Below are positions 9,472 to 16,791 of a stretch of DNA of 64,000 nt, one piece after another. The translations under genes and the position numbers were made by a program. Within the stretch, counting starts at the first letter, position 1; each line of letters begins with the position of its first letter. The DNA comes from an uncultured Anaerotignum sp. (GTDB lineage: Bacteria; Bacillota; Clostridia; Lachnospirales; Anaerotignaceae). The notes beneath the pieces are model-generated. The model worked only from the letters and a program-made list of their open reading frames with translations. It had not been told where the DNA came from and searched no databases. The stretch is from contig NZ_CAKQVD010000002.1 of assembly GCF_934277605.1 (NCBI RefSeq), positions 19,672-83,671 of the forward strand. The letters are read 5' to 3'.

Positions 9472-10352
9472 ATCTCGTTTCCTTCTCCTTCCGCAGCAAA
9501 TACCTTTTCTGCTGTCAGTTCTATTTTCCGCACCACATCTGCTCCGTCCATGCCGGATTCAATCGTAATGCGGGGAATTGCATTTCTCTTGGTCTGCCTT
9601 GTAATCACGCTGTTTTCCACCGTAAACTGCAGCACATAGCCATCCTCCTCCAGCATCCGCTGTGACAGCTCTGTATAGCGTCCGTTAGGGTATGCCATTG
9701 CCTTCACGTGTTTTTTGCTCAGGTTTTCGTTCAGCGTCTCCTCACTTCTTTGCATGGAGGCGAGAAATGCCTCCTCCTCGCCTTCCTCAACCGGCTGATG
9801 GTTTGCCGTATGGCTGTAAACCCGCAGAAAGCCGGATTTATCCATTTTCTCCGCCTGCTCCCATGTAAATTTCTTCAAGCCGATTTGCTCTGTCACAAAA
9901 TCCGTCACCGCAAACACAGAGGCCGGCACACGATATTTCCGAAACAGCGGAAATGCCAAATCATAATTGCTGTAATACCCATCATCCATGGTAATACAGA
10001 GATACTTTTCCCCCAGACCGAGGCCAAGCCCTTCTGGATTTCTTTCCGCCCTTGCAAGCAGTGCATCCAATTCCTCTAAGGAAATGATATGATAGCCCTG
10101 CGATTGAAAATAACGCAGCTGCTCCTCCAATTCCTTTGTTGTTGTCACAACTCCGTTGCCAATCCCCATGTTGCGCATCGCAAAATGATGATACATCAAA
10201 ACGGGGATATATTCTCCCGCCAGGGAATCCGCCTGCTCCGCAGTATCGACAACGCTTACATAGGCCTCCTCTGCATAAGCCGCAGAAACGGAAAGCAGAG
10301 AAAGCACCGCTGCCAGCACAGCCGCCATTGCTTTTCTTTTCTTCATTCTCAT
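9468..10352 (-). CDS. Secreted polysaccharide deacetylase
   Basis: This 294-residue protein has a basic start, a hydrophobic stretch at about 8-25 and an AYA-EE signal-peptidase-I-like site at about 27. The NodB (carbohydrate esterase 4) domain follows: VLMYHHF at 51-57, [15 protein letters not shown] with D123-D124 (catalytic base and metal ligand) and YSHTANHQ with H181 and H185 as metal ligands. It probably removes acetyl groups from peptidoglycan or another surface glycan. The gene sits between pgk and tpiA inside the glycolytic operon, 19 bases behind pgk and overlapping tpiA by four bases. Such placement suggests co-expression with glycolysis; why is unknown. Confidence 0.88.
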   Translation of the reverse strand: MRMKKRKAMAAVLAAVLSLLSVSAAYAEEAYVSVVDTAEQADSLAGEYIPVLMYHHFAMRNMGIGNGVVTTTKELEEQLRYFQSQGYHIISLEELDALLARAERNPEGLGLGLGEKYLCITMDDGYYSNYDLAFPLFRKYRVPASVFAVTDFVTEQIGLKKFTWEQAEKMDKSGFLRVYSHTANHQPVEEGEEEAFLASMQRSEETLNENLSKKHVKAMAYPNGRYTELSQRMLEEDGYVLQFTVENSVITRQTKRNAIPRITIESGMDGADVVRKIELTAEKVFAAEGEGNEI

Positions 10353-10371
10353 TGCTCTTTCTTACAAATTC

Positions 10372-11565
10372 TTATTTATCATCCACCGCAACAACACCGG
10401 GCAGCTCCTTGCCTTCCAAAAATTCCAAGGATGCGCCGCCGCCTGTGGAAATATGTGTCATTTTATCGCCATAGCCCAACTGGTTTACCGCTGCCGCAGA
10501 ATCGCCGCCGCCGATAATTGTGGTTGCATCAATGGAAGCCATTGCCTCTGCAACTGCCTTTGTGCCCTTTGCGAAGTTTTCAAATTCAAATACGCCCATA
10601 GGCCCATTCCAAACAACTGTCTTTGCGCCCTTGATGGCATCGGCAAACTGCTTTCTTGTTTCCTCGCCGATATCCAAGCCCATCCAGCCATCAGGAATTT
10701 CGCCTGTCGGCACGGTTTTATATTCTGTGTCATTCTTAAATTCCTTTGCAATCACAGTATCCACAGGAGTTAAAAATTTCACGCCCTTTTCCTCTGCCTT
10801 CTTCATCATTTCCAGTGCATAAGGCACCTTATCCTCCTCCAGAAGGGAATTGCCGACCTTGCCGCCCTTTGCCACTGCAAAGGTATAAGCCATACCGCCG
10901 CCGATAATCAGTGTATCCACCTTTTCCAGCAGATTATTGATAACATTGATTTTGTCGGAAACCTTGGAGCCGCCCAGAATTGCCACAAAGGGTCTTTCGG
11001 GGTTATTCACGGCATTGCCGAGGAAGGCGATTTCCTTTTCCATCAGATAGCCCACAGCGGATTCCTTCACAAATTTTGTCACGCCAACCGTGGAGCAGTG
11101 TGCTCTGTGGCTTGTGCCAAACGCATCATTTACAAAAATATCTGCCAAGGAAGCCAGTTCCTTGCTGAAAGCCTCCTCATTTTTTGTTTCTTCTTTTCTA
11201 TAACGCGTGTTTTCCAAAAGAACAACATCGCCGTTCTGCATTGCTGCAACTGCAGCCCTTGCATTTTCGCCCACAACTGTGTCATCCTTTGCAAAAACAA
11301 CCTCTTTTCCCAACAATTCGGAAAGTCTCTTTGCTACGGGAGCCAAAGAAAGTTCAGGCTTCACCTCGCCCTTGGGCTTGCCCATGTGGGAACAAAGAAT
11401 AACCCTTGCGCCCTCTCCCATCAGCTTTTTGATGGTCGGCAAAGCTGCCGTAATTCTGTTTTCATCTGTAATTACGCCATCCTGCAAGGGTACGTTAAAG
11501 TCACATCTTACCAATACACGTTTTCCCGTTACATGTAAATCATCCACTGTTTTCTTGTTCAGCAT
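10372..11565 (-). CDS. pgk: Phosphoglycerate kinase
   Basis: The 397-residue enzyme makes ATP from 1,3-bisphosphoglycerate. It opens [20 protein letters not shown] and shows DFNVPL, the basic patch and the nucleotide-binding [18 protein letters not shown] and GGGDSAAAV segments ending in [19 protein letters not shown]. The start at 11565 has GGAAAGGAG upstream. It is the first structural gene after cggR; gapA, which normally separates the two, is missing. A promoter and CggR-like operator lie in the 150 bases in front. Confidence 0.97.
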   Translation of the reverse strand: MLNKKTVDDLHVTGKRVLVRCDFNVPLQDGVITDENRITAALPTIKKLMGEGARVILCSHMGKPKGEVKPELSLAPVAKRLSELLGKEVVFAKDDTVVGENARAAVAAMQNGDVVLLENTRYRKEETKNEEAFSKELASLADIFVNDAFGTSHRAHCSTVGVTKFVKESAVGYLMEKEIAFLGNAVNNPERPFVAILGGSKVSDKINVINNLLEKVDTLIIGGGMAYTFAVAKGGKVGNSLLEEDKVPYALEMMKKAEEKGVKFLTPVDTVIAKEFKNDTEYKTVPTGEIPDGWMGLDIGEETRKQFADAIKGAKTVVWNGPMGVFEFENFAKGTKAVAEAMASIDATTIIGGGDSAAAVNQLGYGDKMTHISTGGGASLEFLEGKELPGVVAVDDK

Positions 11566-11677
11566 CTGTCTTGCTCCTTTCCTTATCCGATACGGCCGGC
11601 GGCTCCTTGCCGCCAAAACTGCTCCTGCAATTTTCCCGAATCCTCCCTCTATGATGAAGGTACTTGCATTTTCATTT

Positions 11678-11694
11678 GGGACAAAAAACGTCCC
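11678..11694. promoter_or_regulatory. CggR-like operator upstream of pgk
   Basis: Read on the minus strand the site is GGGACGTTTTTTGTCCC. Its first 15 bases match the form GGGAC-N6-TGTC known for CggR operators in Bacillus. It sits just downstream of the promoter at 11703-11731, where a bound repressor would block elongation. Confidence 0.65.
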
Positions 11695-11702
11695 TCAGAA
11701 GT

Positions 11703-11731
11703 ATTATACGATAAGATTTACTTTCCCGCAA
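11703..11731 (-). promoter_or_regulatory. Promoter for pgk and the downstream glycolytic genes
   Basis: On the minus strand TTGCGG (11726-11731) and TATAAT (11703-11708) are 17 bases apart. The -35 lies inside the last codons of cggR, and transcription should start just before the CggR-like operator. Confidence 0.65.
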
Positions 11732-12746
11732 GTCTTAACATTTCCAAAGCTGCACCTTCATCCGTCACAAAGATCCCATCGGGAATGCTGTGGCTGACTG
11801 CCAGCAGGCTTTCCGCCTTTTTCTTGCCGCCTGCCACCACAATAATGCAATCCAATTTATCAATATCATTGAAATCAATCCCGATGGAGCGGGTTTTATA
11901 AAGCACCCTGCCCGCACCGTCAAAATAATAGCCGCACGCCTCGGCAACGGCATTTTCCCGCTCCAACTGCTTACGAATGTTTTCATCCAAGCGGCGTTTT
12001 TCCGCAAGCTCCAAGGCATTGCCTACGCCCAAAAGCAAAATATTCGCCATCTCCATTTCCGCAATCGTTTCGGCAATATCCGGGTCCTTCCGCATTTCCT
12101 CCAGCACATTCGTGCTTAAGTTATCCGGCAGGTGCAGCAAACGATAATCCGCCTGCAGCTTTTCCGCAAGCCTTGCCGCCAAGGTATCCGCCTGCAGCTC
12201 CAATCTGCGCCCAATGCTGCCTCGTGCCGGCAGAACCATCTTTGCCATGGGTACGGCTGCCTCCGGCGCCGCCTGCACCAATTCCGCCATGGCAGAGCCG
12301 CCCGCAATCGCAATGCGCAGCTCCTCTGTGGTATGCTCGGAAAGCACCCTTGCCGCCAACTGTCCCATTTCCTTTTTGGCACGCTCGCTGCTGTCGCTGT
12401 CCCCTTGGGCAATAAATACCTTCTGCGCCCCCAAGGCCCGTGTCAATCTCTCCTCCAAAATTGAAAGCCCCGTCAGAGCGGAGAAAATTGCCTCCAGCCC
12501 CTCCAAAACCTCCATGCCCTCCTCGGTCAAGCTCATGCCGATTTTGGAAACGTGTACCAAGCCCTGCGCACTCAAGCGCTCAATCTCACTACGCACCGTC
12601 CGCTCCGTCATTCCAAGGGAAAGCACCACCAAGCGTCTGCCGCAGGGCTGCAGCAGTCTGACCGTCTTTAACACGCGGTAGCGCTTTATCATTTCTTCCG
12701 TCAAATCCGGCGCAATTTTTTTAATCAGTTGCAATTTTTGTTCCAT
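11718..12746 (-). CDS. cggR: CggR/SorC-family central glycolytic regulator
   Basis: The 342-residue protein has an N-terminal winged helix (about 20-75, RYRVLKTVRLLQPCGRRLVV then SLGMTERTVRSEIERLSAQGL) and a C-terminal SorC sugar-phosphate-binding domain (about 90-342, with IAIAGGSAMAEL and IIVVAGGKKKAESLLAV). In Bacillus, CggR represses the gapA-pgk-tpi-pgm-eno operon and is released by fructose 1,6-bisphosphate. The same gene set follows here. I prefer the ATG at 12746 (AAGGTG about 10 bases upstream); a GTG at 12755 in frame is too close to that ribosome site. It probably autoregulates through the repeat at 12768-12802. Confidence 0.88.
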   Translation of the reverse strand: MEQKLQLIKKIAPDLTEEMIKRYRVLKTVRLLQPCGRRLVVLSLGMTERTVRSEIERLSAQGLVHVSKIGMSLTEEGMEVLEGLEAIFSALTGLSILEERLTRALGAQKVFIAQGDSDSSERAKKEMGQLAARVLSEHTTEELRIAIAGGSAMAELVQAAPEAAVPMAKMVLPARGSIGRRLELQADTLAARLAEKLQADYRLLHLPDNLSTNVLEEMRKDPDIAETIAEMEMANILLLGVGNALELAEKRRLDENIRKQLERENAVAEACGYYFDGAGRVLYKTRSIGIDFNDIDKLDCIIVVAGGKKKAESLLAVSHSIPDGIFVTDEGAALEMLRLAGK

Positions 12747-12767
12747 TTTTTTCACACACCTTATTTG

Positions 12768-12802
12768 GCTATCTTTTATCCCACAAGTTCACTTTATGTC
12801 CC
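12768..12802. promoter_or_regulatory. Tandem CggR-like operator in front of cggR
   Basis: On the minus strand, GGGAC (12798-12802) is followed by six bases and TGAA. GGGAT at 12778-12782 is followed by six bases and TAGC. This spacing is that of the tandem CggR operator (CGGGAC-N6-TGTC-N4-repeat), with several mismatches. It suggests autoregulation; the promoter itself is not clear. Confidence 0.45.
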
Positions 12803-12811
12803 ATTTACCTC

Positions 12812-12853
12812 AAAAAAAGAGGGTGACAGCAAAATTTTACCACACCCTCTTTA
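12812..12853 (-). terminator. Terminator of the small acidic membrane protein gene
   Basis: AAAGAGGGTG and CACCCTCTTTTTTT (minus strand) form a 10 bp stem with a T-run. It begins right behind the stop codon at 12858 and separates that gene from cggR. Confidence 0.85.
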
Positions 12854-12857
12854 TTCA

Positions 12858-13151
12858 TCAAGCCTGTTCTACTTTCACGGAATCATCTACGTCCTTGTCT
12901 GTGCAGCAGCATTCGTCATCATCACAGAATTCGTCCTCTAAATCATCCCAGTCATAATCCCAATCATCTTCGTATTCGTCGTCCATTCTTGTTTTCAAAA
13001 GATAAACCACGCCTACGGTTACAACAACCAGCACTGCCGTTACCAGTGCAATCACTGCAAGCAAAGTCTTTTTATCCTCTCCGTCCTTCAAAACAATAAT
13101 TCTTTCCTTCAAACCGTCAAAGTTGGGTGCTGCTTCAAAATATTTTTTCAT
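12858..13151 (-). CDS. Small acidic single-pass membrane protein, unknown function
   Basis: I do not recognise this 97-residue protein. It has a charged N-terminus (about 1-28), one strong transmembrane segment (about 29-52) and a very acidic tail (55-97) dense in Asp and Glu, containing the Cys-rich cluster EFCDDDECCCTD. The Cys and acidic residues could bind a metal, but that is a guess. AGGAAGAG about 8 bases upstream supports the ATG at 13151; an in-frame GTG at 13172 overlaps the ribosome site. It follows the Nudix gene by 24 bases, so the two probably form one unit ending at the terminator at 12812. Confidence 0.65.
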   Translation of the reverse strand: MKKYFEAAPNFDGLKERIIVLKDGEDKKTLLAVIALVTAVLVVVTVGVVYLLKTRMDDEYEDDWDYDWDDLEDEFCDDDECCCTDKDVDDSVKVEQA

Positions 13152-13175
13152 AATCGCATCTCTTCCTTTCACCTT

Positions 13176-13640
13176 TTATGATTTGCTTTCACCGAATTTT
13201 CTTCTCAAAAACTCTTTGTTTTTGCGCATTTCACTATATTCATAGTATGCCTTTTTCAAGATTTGGCGTTCATCGTTGAATTTCAGCAGATGATAAGCCT
13301 CATGGAATTTATAGAAGCCGGCATCGGCAAAGTATTCCTCGCTCTGCGGCTTGCAATAAAAGGAATTGGCACTCATCAGATACCAATGCACCGTTTTGTT
13401 TACGGTATCCTCACTGCCTTTAAAGGTATATTGGGTTTTCCCGACGTATTTGATAATCTCGCCGTTTGCCCCGCTTTCCTCCTTCACTTCACGCAAAGCC
13501 GTCTGCCGATAGGTTTCGCCTTCCTCCACTGTGCCCTTCGGAAGAACCCAGCCCATGTATCTGCCATTCTGGTTTTTATACAGCAGAAGGATCTTCCACT
13601 TGTATATCACGACACCGCCGCAGCTCACTGCTTCTACCAT
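13176..13640 (-). CDS. Nudix hydrolase
   Basis: The 154-residue protein carries a complete Nudix box at about 36-58 (GTVEEGETYRQTALREVKEE followed by SGA), so it should cleave a nucleoside-diphosphate-linked compound with Mg or Mn. The start VEAVSCGGVVIYKWKILLLY and the WVLPKG strand are family-typical. The C-terminal KFNDERQILKKAYYEY segment occurs in other Firmicute relatives of unknown substrate. A start with GGAAAAACG precedes it. It is the first gene of a two-gene unit with the acidic membrane protein. Confidence 0.85.
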   Translation of the reverse strand: MVEAVSCGGVVIYKWKILLLYKNQNGRYMGWVLPKGTVEEGETYRQTALREVKEESGANGEIIKYVGKTQYTFKGSEDTVNKTVHWYLMSANSFYCKPQSEEYFADAGFYKFHEAYHLLKFNDERQILKKAYYEYSEMRKNKEFLRRKFGESKS

Positions 13641-13729
13641 CGTTTTTCCTCCCGCCTATTCAGTTTTGCACTGATTATAGTATATCCTGTTTTTTGTCCT
13701 TTTTCAAGGTGTTTCCAAAAGATTCTCCC

Positions 13730-14410
13730 CTATGCCGCCGTCTCTTTTGATAGTTTTTCCCGAAACGGCGAGCAATTTTGCAGCTCTTTGATTTTTTTCA
13801 GCCCAAAAATCCAAAGCCAAGCCTCCAAAAGTGCAAAAAATAACCAAAAATAGTTTTCCTTCCGCAGCAGAAAATAATTATACAAGGCGTGCGCAAGATA
13901 AGGGCAAAGGAAGGCAAGCGGCAAATATCTTTTTTGACTGCGATATTTCCCCAGTGCAAGAAAATACCCCATCTGCACACCAAAAAGCGCATGCCCCGGC
14001 ACAGAAAGCAGCGCCCGCACCAATGCCGTTGCATAGCCGCCGAGAATCGGGTTTGTCACATAAATGATATTTTCCGCCCAAGCAAAGCCAAGCGAGAGAA
14101 ACACGCCGTAGACAATCGCATCCAACGGCTCATTGAAATTGCGGTTGCCCCAAATCAGAAAAAACAAAAACAAAAGCTTCACTGCCTCCTCCACCCCTGC
14201 CGAGCTGAAAAAGGCGGTATAAAACGGGGTTTCCCGGTGCGGAAATCTCCGCTCCAAAAAGCTGCCGCAGGCATAGATCACCGCCGCCGTATACAGCCCG
14301 TACAAAACCCCCAGAAACAGCATTTTCCAAGGCTCCTTTTCATATTTATCCTTGATATACAGAAAAAACAGCCCTGCCGCCACCGGTGTGCTGGCCAATT
14401 CCACAAGCAT
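13730..14410 (-). CDS. PrsW-family intramembrane protease
   Basis: The 226-residue polytopic protein has the PrsW family motifs in order: the glutamate pair at 74-75 in GVEEAVKLL, E113 in FAWAENIIY, H140 in SVPGHALFG, and H174 in AHALYNYF. Seven or so hydrophobic segments are visible. In Bacillus, PrsW starts cleavage of the anti-sigma factor RsiW; relatives form part of the CPBP/PrsW protease clan. No sigma/anti-sigma pair lies nearby, so the substrate is unknown. GGAAAGGAG before 14410 sets the start and rejects 32 extra upstream codons. Confidence 0.88.
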   Translation of the reverse strand: MLVELASTPVAAGLFFLYIKDKYEKEPWKMLFLGVLYGLYTAAVIYACGSFLERRFPHRETPFYTAFFSSAGVEEAVKLLFLFFLIWGNRNFNEPLDAIVYGVFLSLGFAWAENIIYVTNPILGGYATALVRALLSVPGHALFGVQMGYFLALGKYRSQKRYLPLAFLCPYLAHALYNYFLLRKENYFWLFFALLEAWLWIFGLKKIKELQNCSPFREKLSKETAA

Positions 14411-14480
14411 GAAGCCTTCTCCTTTCCGTTTCCTTTTCCTTAGCCTTTGCAGAAAAGAGAATTCTATGAATCCAAGCATA

Positions 14481-14516
14481 AAAAAATCCCCCGAAAATTC
14501 ATTCAAGGGATTTTTT
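14481..14516 (-). terminator. Terminator upstream of the PrsW gene
   Basis: AAAAAATCCC and GGGATTTTTT pair across a 16-base loop. It lies just behind the stop of the 79-residue gene and should end the transcript coming from the GHL10 gene. Confidence 0.75.
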
Positions 14517-14519
14517 CGT

Positions 14520-14759
14520 TTAGCCTAAATATAAACCAAGCTCTTGAAACCTTGTGCTGTCATTTTTAACGGTTTCCTCTTTTTTCTCTCCATTGGCATA
14601 TTCCACAAGAAAGCGGGATTCCGTTTCCGTGCCATCCAAGAGCCTTACACTGACAATCGTGGCACTCAGCTCCGCCTGCATGGTAAAGCCCTGCATTCTT
14701 TCGGATTTTCGCACACGCTCCGCCGCTCTTTTTTCCTGCAGCCTTTTAAAAAAGGACAT
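14520..14759 (-). CDS. Hypothetical protein, 79 residues
   Basis: I do not recognise it. It has a basic, helical N-terminus (SFFKRLQEKRAAERVRKSER) and a beta-rich C-terminal part (AELSATIVSVRLLDGTETES, FLVEYANGEKKEETV) resembling small Firmicute proteins with an SH3-like barrel. GGAGGAAGA precedes the ATG. It lies 21 bases behind the GHL10 gene and directly before a terminator, so the two probably share a transcript. Confidence 0.6.
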   Translation of the reverse strand: MSFFKRLQEKRAAERVRKSERMQGFTMQAELSATIVSVRLLDGTETESRFLVEYANGEKKEETVKNDSTRFQELGLYLG

Positions 14760-14780
14760 CTTCTTCCTCCTGATTCGCTT

Positions 14781-16421
14781 TTACTGATAGCTCCTTGCGG
14801 TATTGATTCCGATGGTTGCCGTTTTTTCGTCCCATGTCACACCCATATCCAAAAGCTTTGCCAAATCACGCAGCTTATAATAGGTATAATCGTTGATGGT
14901 ATACGCACTGACATATTTTCTGTCCCCATCGCAGTATAGCTTTGCCGTAGAGGTTGTGCCATAGGTATCGACATATCTGCCTGCCTCACCGCTCACAGAG
15001 GAGGAATACGGCACACCACGGAACAGCTCAATCGCCTGCTTGCCTTCATTCCAATAGGTCTGGAACTGCTTTTCCGTCCCATTGATTGCCCCTGCAATAT
15101 CACGCAGCTTGAAATAGGTATAATCATCAATCGTATATGCTTGGAAATCCACAGCCTTCCCGTTTACAGTTACCTTTGCTCTGCCTGCATAGGCATATTT
15201 CTTTTCAATCGTAACGGGTACTTCGGGTTCTGCGGGTGTTTCGGGTGTTGTCGGTGTTTCGGGTGCTGTCGGCACCTCTGTCTTTGCTTCATAATAAGCC
15301 TTCACTGCATCCGCACAGCCCTGTCTGTTGTTGAGCAAATCCCGCAGGCTGAAGAAAAAGCTGCCGTCCACAGAATATTTCTCGTTGACCTGCATTTCCT
15401 GTGCAATCTCCTTGGCAACGGAATCCTTGTAAATCCCCTGCCCGATATACAGCTTCACGCCTGTGCCGTCAACCACATCACTCCACCATTTTACAAGTGT
15501 TTCATAATCAGCATAGGCATTGCCCTGCTCCCAATAAATCTGAGGAACAATATAATCTACCCAGCCTTTTTCCACCCATTTTTTCGCATCGCCGTATACG
15601 GTATAATAGCCTTCGGAGCCTCTGGTTGCAGAGCCGACCTCGTCAGAGGTGCTGTTCTTCCAAATCCCCATCGGGCTGATACCGAATTCCACAGAGGCAT
15701 CCGCCGCCTTGATTGTTTTATGTACCTTTTGAATCAGTGCATCCACATTCTCTCTGCGTTTCTGTGCCACTGCGCCTTCCCTGTCCTCTCCCTCAGGCAA
15801 AGGATAGTTGGAGGGGTAGAAATAATCATCAAAGTGAATGGCATCCACATCATATTTTTCCACAACCTCTTTTACCGTGTCACAAATATATTCCTGCACT
15901 TCTTCATTCGCAGGATCATAATACATTGCACCTTTATAGGTAAGAATCCAATCCGGGTGCTGTCTTGCCATATTGTCTGCCGCAAGTGCGGAAACATCCG
16001 TCCCCGATGTTGTGATACGATAGGGGTTCATCCACGCATGAAATTCCATGCCACGCTTATGTGCCTGCGCAATCATAAACGCCATCGGGTCATAGCCGGG
16101 GTTCACGCCCTGTGTTCCTGTCAGCACCGCACTCCAAGGGTTCAAATCGGATTGATACAATGCGTCGCCCTTCGGCCGCACCTGCACCACCACTGTGTTA
16201 ATCCCCAACGCCTGCGCCCGTTCAAGCTTCTGAATAAACTCATTCTTCTGTGCTTCCTCGTTATTTGTTGTTGACGGATAATCCGCACTGTAAACCGTCG
16301 AAATCCAAACAGCACGCATATCCTTCGCATTCGTTGCATAGACCTCCTGCGCCCCAATGCTTACCATGCCAAGCACACCACATAAAATACCCATGCATAC
16401 CCTCTTTAAAAATTGATTCAT
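14781..16421 (-). CDS. Secreted family-10-like glycosyl hydrolase (GHL10) with stalk-type repeats
   Basis: The 546-residue protein has a signal peptide (cleavage near VYA, about residue 29) and a GHL10/DUF187 domain at about 33-350: MRAVWISTVYSADYP, NTVVVQVRPKGDALYQSDLNPWS, FHAWMNPYRI, AIHFDDYFYP. A Pro/Thr/Glu-rich linker (about 385-405) leads to two copies of a copper-amine-oxidase-N-like stalk module, marked by YTIDDYTYFKLRDIAGAI and YTINDYTYYKLRDLAKLLD. It is expected to act on cell-wall glycans outside the cell. The GHL10 substrate is not firmly known. Start at 16421 has AGGTG upstream. Confidence 0.88.
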   Translation of the reverse strand: MNQFLKRVCMGILCGVLGMVSIGAQEVYATNAKDMRAVWISTVYSADYPSTTNNEEAQKNEFIQKLERAQALGINTVVVQVRPKGDALYQSDLNPWSAVLTGTQGVNPGYDPMAFMIAQAHKRGMEFHAWMNPYRITTSGTDVSALAADNMARQHPDWILTYKGAMYYDPANEEVQEYICDTVKEVVEKYDVDAIHFDDYFYPSNYPLPEGEDREGAVAQKRRENVDALIQKVHKTIKAADASVEFGISPMGIWKNSTSDEVGSATRGSEGYYTVYGDAKKWVEKGWVDYIVPQIYWEQGNAYADYETLVKWWSDVVDGTGVKLYIGQGIYKDSVAKEIAQEMQVNEKYSVDGSFFFSLRDLLNNRQGCADAVKAYYEAKTEVPTAPETPTTPETPAEPEVPVTIEKKYAYAGRAKVTVNGKAVDFQAYTIDDYTYFKLRDIAGAINGTEKQFQTYWNEGKQAIELFRGVPYSSSVSGEAGRYVDTYGTTSTAKLYCDGDRKYVSAYTINDYTYYKLRDLAKLLDMGVTWDEKTATIGINTARSYQ

Positions 16422-16471
16422 TTTTTCACCTGATTCCTTTGTTCATAAAAAGCCGTCTGTTTTTTCTTATT

Positions 16472-16645
16472 GTACCATGTTTGCAGGGGAAGAAAGCAGC
16501 TGCGCAGCAGATATTTTCTTCCGCAAGGCATGGTATGAGCAGGCTGTGCCTGCGAATTGTAGAATTTGCTGTGAAAACAGCAGATAGACGCTGTAAGCGG
16601 CTAACCCACGGATTTATCCGTGGATATTCCGTGGGTATTATACCA
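16472..16645. repeat. Structured non-coding element of several stem-loops
   Basis: This part of the 370-base gap between the GHL10 gene and aroE-aroK holds no convincing gene. It contains a nested palindrome (TACCATG 16473-16479 against CATGGTA 16529-16535, GGAAGAAA against TTTCTTCC, and GCTGCGCAGC in the centre). GCTGTGAAAACAGC lies near 16568-16581, and CCACGGATTTATCCGTGG is followed by CCGTGGGT near 16606-16636. ATTGTACCAT (16469) and ATTATACCAT (16637) form imperfect direct repeats at its ends. A decayed mobile element or a structured RNA are both possible. Confidence 0.5.
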
Positions 16646-16710
16646 TAAAAACAGGATGAAAAATATTACAATTACTTTAATCTTTTCTTTTACTTTCTTA
16701 CGGAAATAGA

Positions 16711-16739
16711 TTGCATAATTCCCATGTTTGCATTAAGAT
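16711..16739 (+). promoter_or_regulatory. Promoter of the aroE-aroK fusion gene
   Basis: TTGCAT (16711-16716) and TAAGAT (16734-16739) are exactly 17 bases apart; the start codon lies 52 bases further on. Confidence 0.5.
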
Positions 16740-16791
16740 AGAAAGAAACTATCATTCCATAGAGTATACAAAAGATACGAGGTGAATTTCT

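Noticed and set aside
16250..16648. 132-codon frame overlapping the structured gap
   Set aside because: Runs antisense out of the GHL10 signal peptide into hairpins; no ribosome site, no recognisable fold.
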